Origin: Solirubrobacterales bacterium | Lineage (GTDB): Bacteria > Actinomycetota > Thermoleophilia > Solirubrobacterales > Solirubrobacteraceae | Assembly (NCBI GenBank): GCA_019240015.1 | Contig: JAFAZB010000477.1 | Location: 1-14,345, forward strand | Length of the DNA stretch: 14,345 bases | Direction of reading: 5' to 3' | Part shown: positions 12,600-14,345 of the stretch, piece after piece | Layout of the letters: every line of letters begins with the position of its first letter | Numbering within the stretch: the first letter of the stretch is position 1 | Position numbers and translations under genes: made by a program | The notes under the pieces: model-generated | What the model was told of the DNA's origin: nothing | Database searches by the model: none | What the model saw: the letters and a program-made list of their open reading frames with translations, nothing else

Positions 12600-14144
12600 C
12601 TATTGCGCGCTAGCCGCCGGAGACGCGGCGCCGCCGCTTCCCCCGACCGAGGTCACGGCTCCGACCGGAGCCCGCGGCGCCGGCTTGATCGCCGCCGCGA
12701 CGCTGGGCGAGCCCGCGGTCGCCGCGGCCGCGCTCGTACCCGGCGCGTTACCTGCGCTCGCCGACGGGAGGGTCACCGCCGCCTGGGGGAGCGCCGACTG
12801 CACGACGCTCCGGACCGCCGACACGGCGTCGCTGCTCGACGGCGATACGGGCGGGCCGGTGGCACCGCCGGCAGCGACCGCCGGCTGGGAAGCCGCGGGC
12901 GCTGAAGCTTGTGGTTGCCCGGGGCCGCTCTGGACAGGGATCGTCCGGGTCGCGGCCTGACCCAGCGACCGTGCTCCGACCGTCGCACGGCGACAGCACG
13001 CGCTCGCGCCCCCGGTCGCGCCCGAGCCCTGCGCCGGAACCGAGCCCGCGCTCGCGGTCCTGACCGCGGCGTGGGTCGCGCTGGCGGAGGTGGTCGCGGA
13101 GGAGACGTGGGGACCGGCCACGGGCAGCAACAGCGCTCCGGTTCCGAGCGCGGTCGCGGCCGCGGCGCCGGCGGTCGCGCCCAGGTTGGCGAGGCGGGCC
13201 GGAAGCGTCAGCAGCAAACGCTGGAGCAGGTTGGAGGCCAGCGCCCACACCGCCAGTGGGCGACGGCCGAAGTAGACGCTGCAGAAGGCATGCACGGCGT
13301 CCGGGTCGAGCTGCGTGCCGGCTTCGCTTCGGAGGATGTCCAGCGCCGCCTTGTGCGGCTTGGCCGATCGGTAGGGCCGGGCGGAGGTGATCGCGTCGAA
13401 GGTATCCGCAACGGCGATGATCCGGGCCCCGAGGGGGATCTGCTCGCCGGCCAACCGGTCGGGATAGCCGGTCCCGTCGAGCCGCTCGTGGTGATGGCGA
13501 ACGATCGAGGCCAGCTCGTGGTCCTCCACCTGCACCGTGATCATGCGAGCGCCGTCGCCGGGGTGGCGCTTTACCACCTCGAACTCGTGGTCGCTGAGTC
13601 GTCCTGGCTTGTGCAGGATCTCCCGCGGGGTGAGCACCTTGCCGATGTCGTGCAGTGCCGCTGAGGCTCGGATCTTCGCGACCGACGCTTTCGGCAGTCC
13701 CATGTTCGAGGCCAACAGCGAGGCGTATCGGGCCACTCGGCGCGAATGCCCGTAGGTATAGGGATCAGACGCTTCAAGGTCTGTCGCAAGGCGGTGCAGC
13801 AGCCGCATCCGGCGCTCGGCGCCGACGGCCACCTGCGGGCCGCCCGGCTGGCCGCCGTCGAGTCCGAACAGCGACGCGGTGCTGGCCAGCCGTCGCTCGA
13901 TCAACCAGCGGCGGGCCCACCCCCACGCGAGCAGGTCGCCGAACAAGACATCCCCCGAGCCCCGGTATCGCTCCCAGCACAGGCTGCACAGATGGCAGAT
14001 CGCCAGCGAGCCCAGCGCTGCGGCGACCATCGACACGCCCACCGAGACGGCGCCACCGCCCCTGAGGATGCTTCCGATGACGAGCGAGGGAAGGACCGCG
14101 ACCAGCATCGTCGCCGCGATCACTCGCGGCCACCGCCGCTGCAT
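12600..14144 (-). CDS. Membrane-anchored HD-GYP domain protein, probable cyclic-di-GMP phosphodiesterase
   Basis: With the start at ATG 14144 the protein has 514 residues. Two hydrophobic segments (about 5-26 and 30-57) anchor it; the second ends with CHLCSLC, a C-x2-C-x2-C pattern. The HD-GYP domain follows (about 112-295): GHSRRVARYA (H133), ALHDIGK (H165-D166), KRHPGDG (H194), RHHHERLDGTGYPD (H217-H219, G226-Y227-P228) and IAVADTFDAITSARPY (D247). All usual metal ligands and the GYP triplet are present, so c-di-GMP hydrolysis is expected. After another hydrophobic stretch (about 297-343) comes a tail of about 165 residues rich in Ala, Ser, Gly, Pro and Thr, probably disordered. An upstream ATG at 14228 would add 28 Cys-rich residues not typical of a membrane start; neither start has a good Shine-Dalgarno site. 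No sensor or GGDEF domain is present. Confidence 0.88.
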   Translation of the reverse strand: MQRRWPRVIAATMLVAVLPSLVIGSILRGGGAVSVGVSMVAAALGSLAICHLCSLCWERYRGSGDVLFGDLLAWGWARRWLIERRLASTASLFGLDGGQPGGPQVAVGAERRMRLLHRLATDLEASDPYTYGHSRRVARYASLLASNMGLPKASVAKIRASAALHDIGKVLTPREILHKPGRLSDHEFEVVKRHPGDGARMITVQVEDHELASIVRHHHERLDGTGYPDRLAGEQIPLGARIIAVADTFDAITSARPYRSAKPHKAALDILRSEAGTQLDPDAVHAFCSVYFGRRPLAVWALASNLLQRLLLTLPARLANLGATAGAAAATALGTGALLLPVAGPHVSSATTSASATHAAVRTASAGSVPAQGSGATGGASACCRRATVGARSLGQAATRTIPVQSGPGQPQASAPAASQPAVAAGGATGPPVSPSSSDAVSAVRSVVQSALPQAAVTLPSASAGNAPGTSAAAATAGSPSVAAAIKPAPRAPVGAVTSVGGSGGAASPAASAQ

Positions 14145-14345
14145 CCCTGCTGTCGCTCTGCTCGTGCCGATCAAACCCGGACACCCCCATGACTCGGGAC
14201 AGGCGCGTCCAAGAGCGCATCGGCACATGCCCGCCCCGCCGCTCAGGCGTGCGCAATCGGTTCATATGGACGTCCACAACTTCCTCAAAATCAGCACTCG
14301 CTTGCGCGAGATCCAGCCGCCACGACCCTCGCGTGATCTTGTCGC
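14145..14345. other. Right-edge region upstream of the HD-GYP gene, no firm gene
   Basis: This 201-nt stretch holds the upstream region of the HD-GYP gene. A plus-strand frame opens with ATG at 14266 (MDVHNFLKISTRLREIQ...) and stays open to the window edge (26 codons), with no Shine-Dalgarno site. It could be the start of a divergent gene, but the piece is too short to judge. No convincing promoter or terminator hairpin is seen. Confidence 0.3.

Noticed and set aside
14229..14345. Minus-strand frame at the right edge reading ...DFEEVVDVHMNRLR, resembling the end of an OmpR-type DNA-binding domain
   Set aside because: The resemblance is limited to about ten residues, the expected GYRL-type ending does not follow, and the frame runs on out of frame into the HD-GYP gene.

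Overview
The window is GC-rich, with tightly packed genes, strong G/C preference at third codon positions, an adenosylcobalamin-dependent ribonucleotide reductase and several starts that lack a Shine-Dalgarno site. This fits a high-GC actinobacterium, possibly of the Solirubrobacterales/Thermoleophilia type. The placement is an inference from gene content and style, not from any marker gene.

Left part (1-4264) is a cell-surface polysaccharide neighbourhood. The left edge cuts a leftward UDP-glucose 4-epimerase-like gene (galE). A rightward 564-residue protein, mostly long coiled coil, is divergent from it. A leftward 717-residue O-antigen ligase/polymerase-like membrane protein with a C-terminal TPR-like tail converges on the coiled-coil gene and overlaps its 3' end by 18 nt.

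Middle part (4265-10188) is a rightward nucleotide-metabolism cluster. A leader of roughly 150-230 nt with an RNA-like fold precedes nrdJ, a class II ribonucleotide reductase. nrdJ carries an in-frame 400-residue intein with a LAGLIDADG homing endonuclease, inserted directly before the catalytic thiyl-radical cysteine. A PPK2-family polyphosphate kinase and a type II haloacid dehalogenase-like hydrolase follow in close order.

Right part (10189-14345) holds small regulatory units. A VOC (glyoxalase-fold) gene and a MarR regulator are divergent around an AT-rich near-palindromic operator. A leftward pair encodes a ribbon-helix-helix (RHH) protein and a DUF4097 beta-repeat protein; the RHH promoter is covered by five 8-bp boxes at an exact 11-bp period. 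Last comes a leftward membrane-anchored HD-GYP protein, a probable cyclic-di-GMP phosphodiesterase, with a long low-complexity tail. No gene-free stretch exceeds about 230 nt.

The best candidates for undescribed biology are the helically phased operator array at the RHH/DUF4097 promoter, the structured nrdJ leader, and the intein placed at the RNR catalytic cysteine. No CRISPR array, rRNA, tRNA, insertion sequence or phage module is visible.
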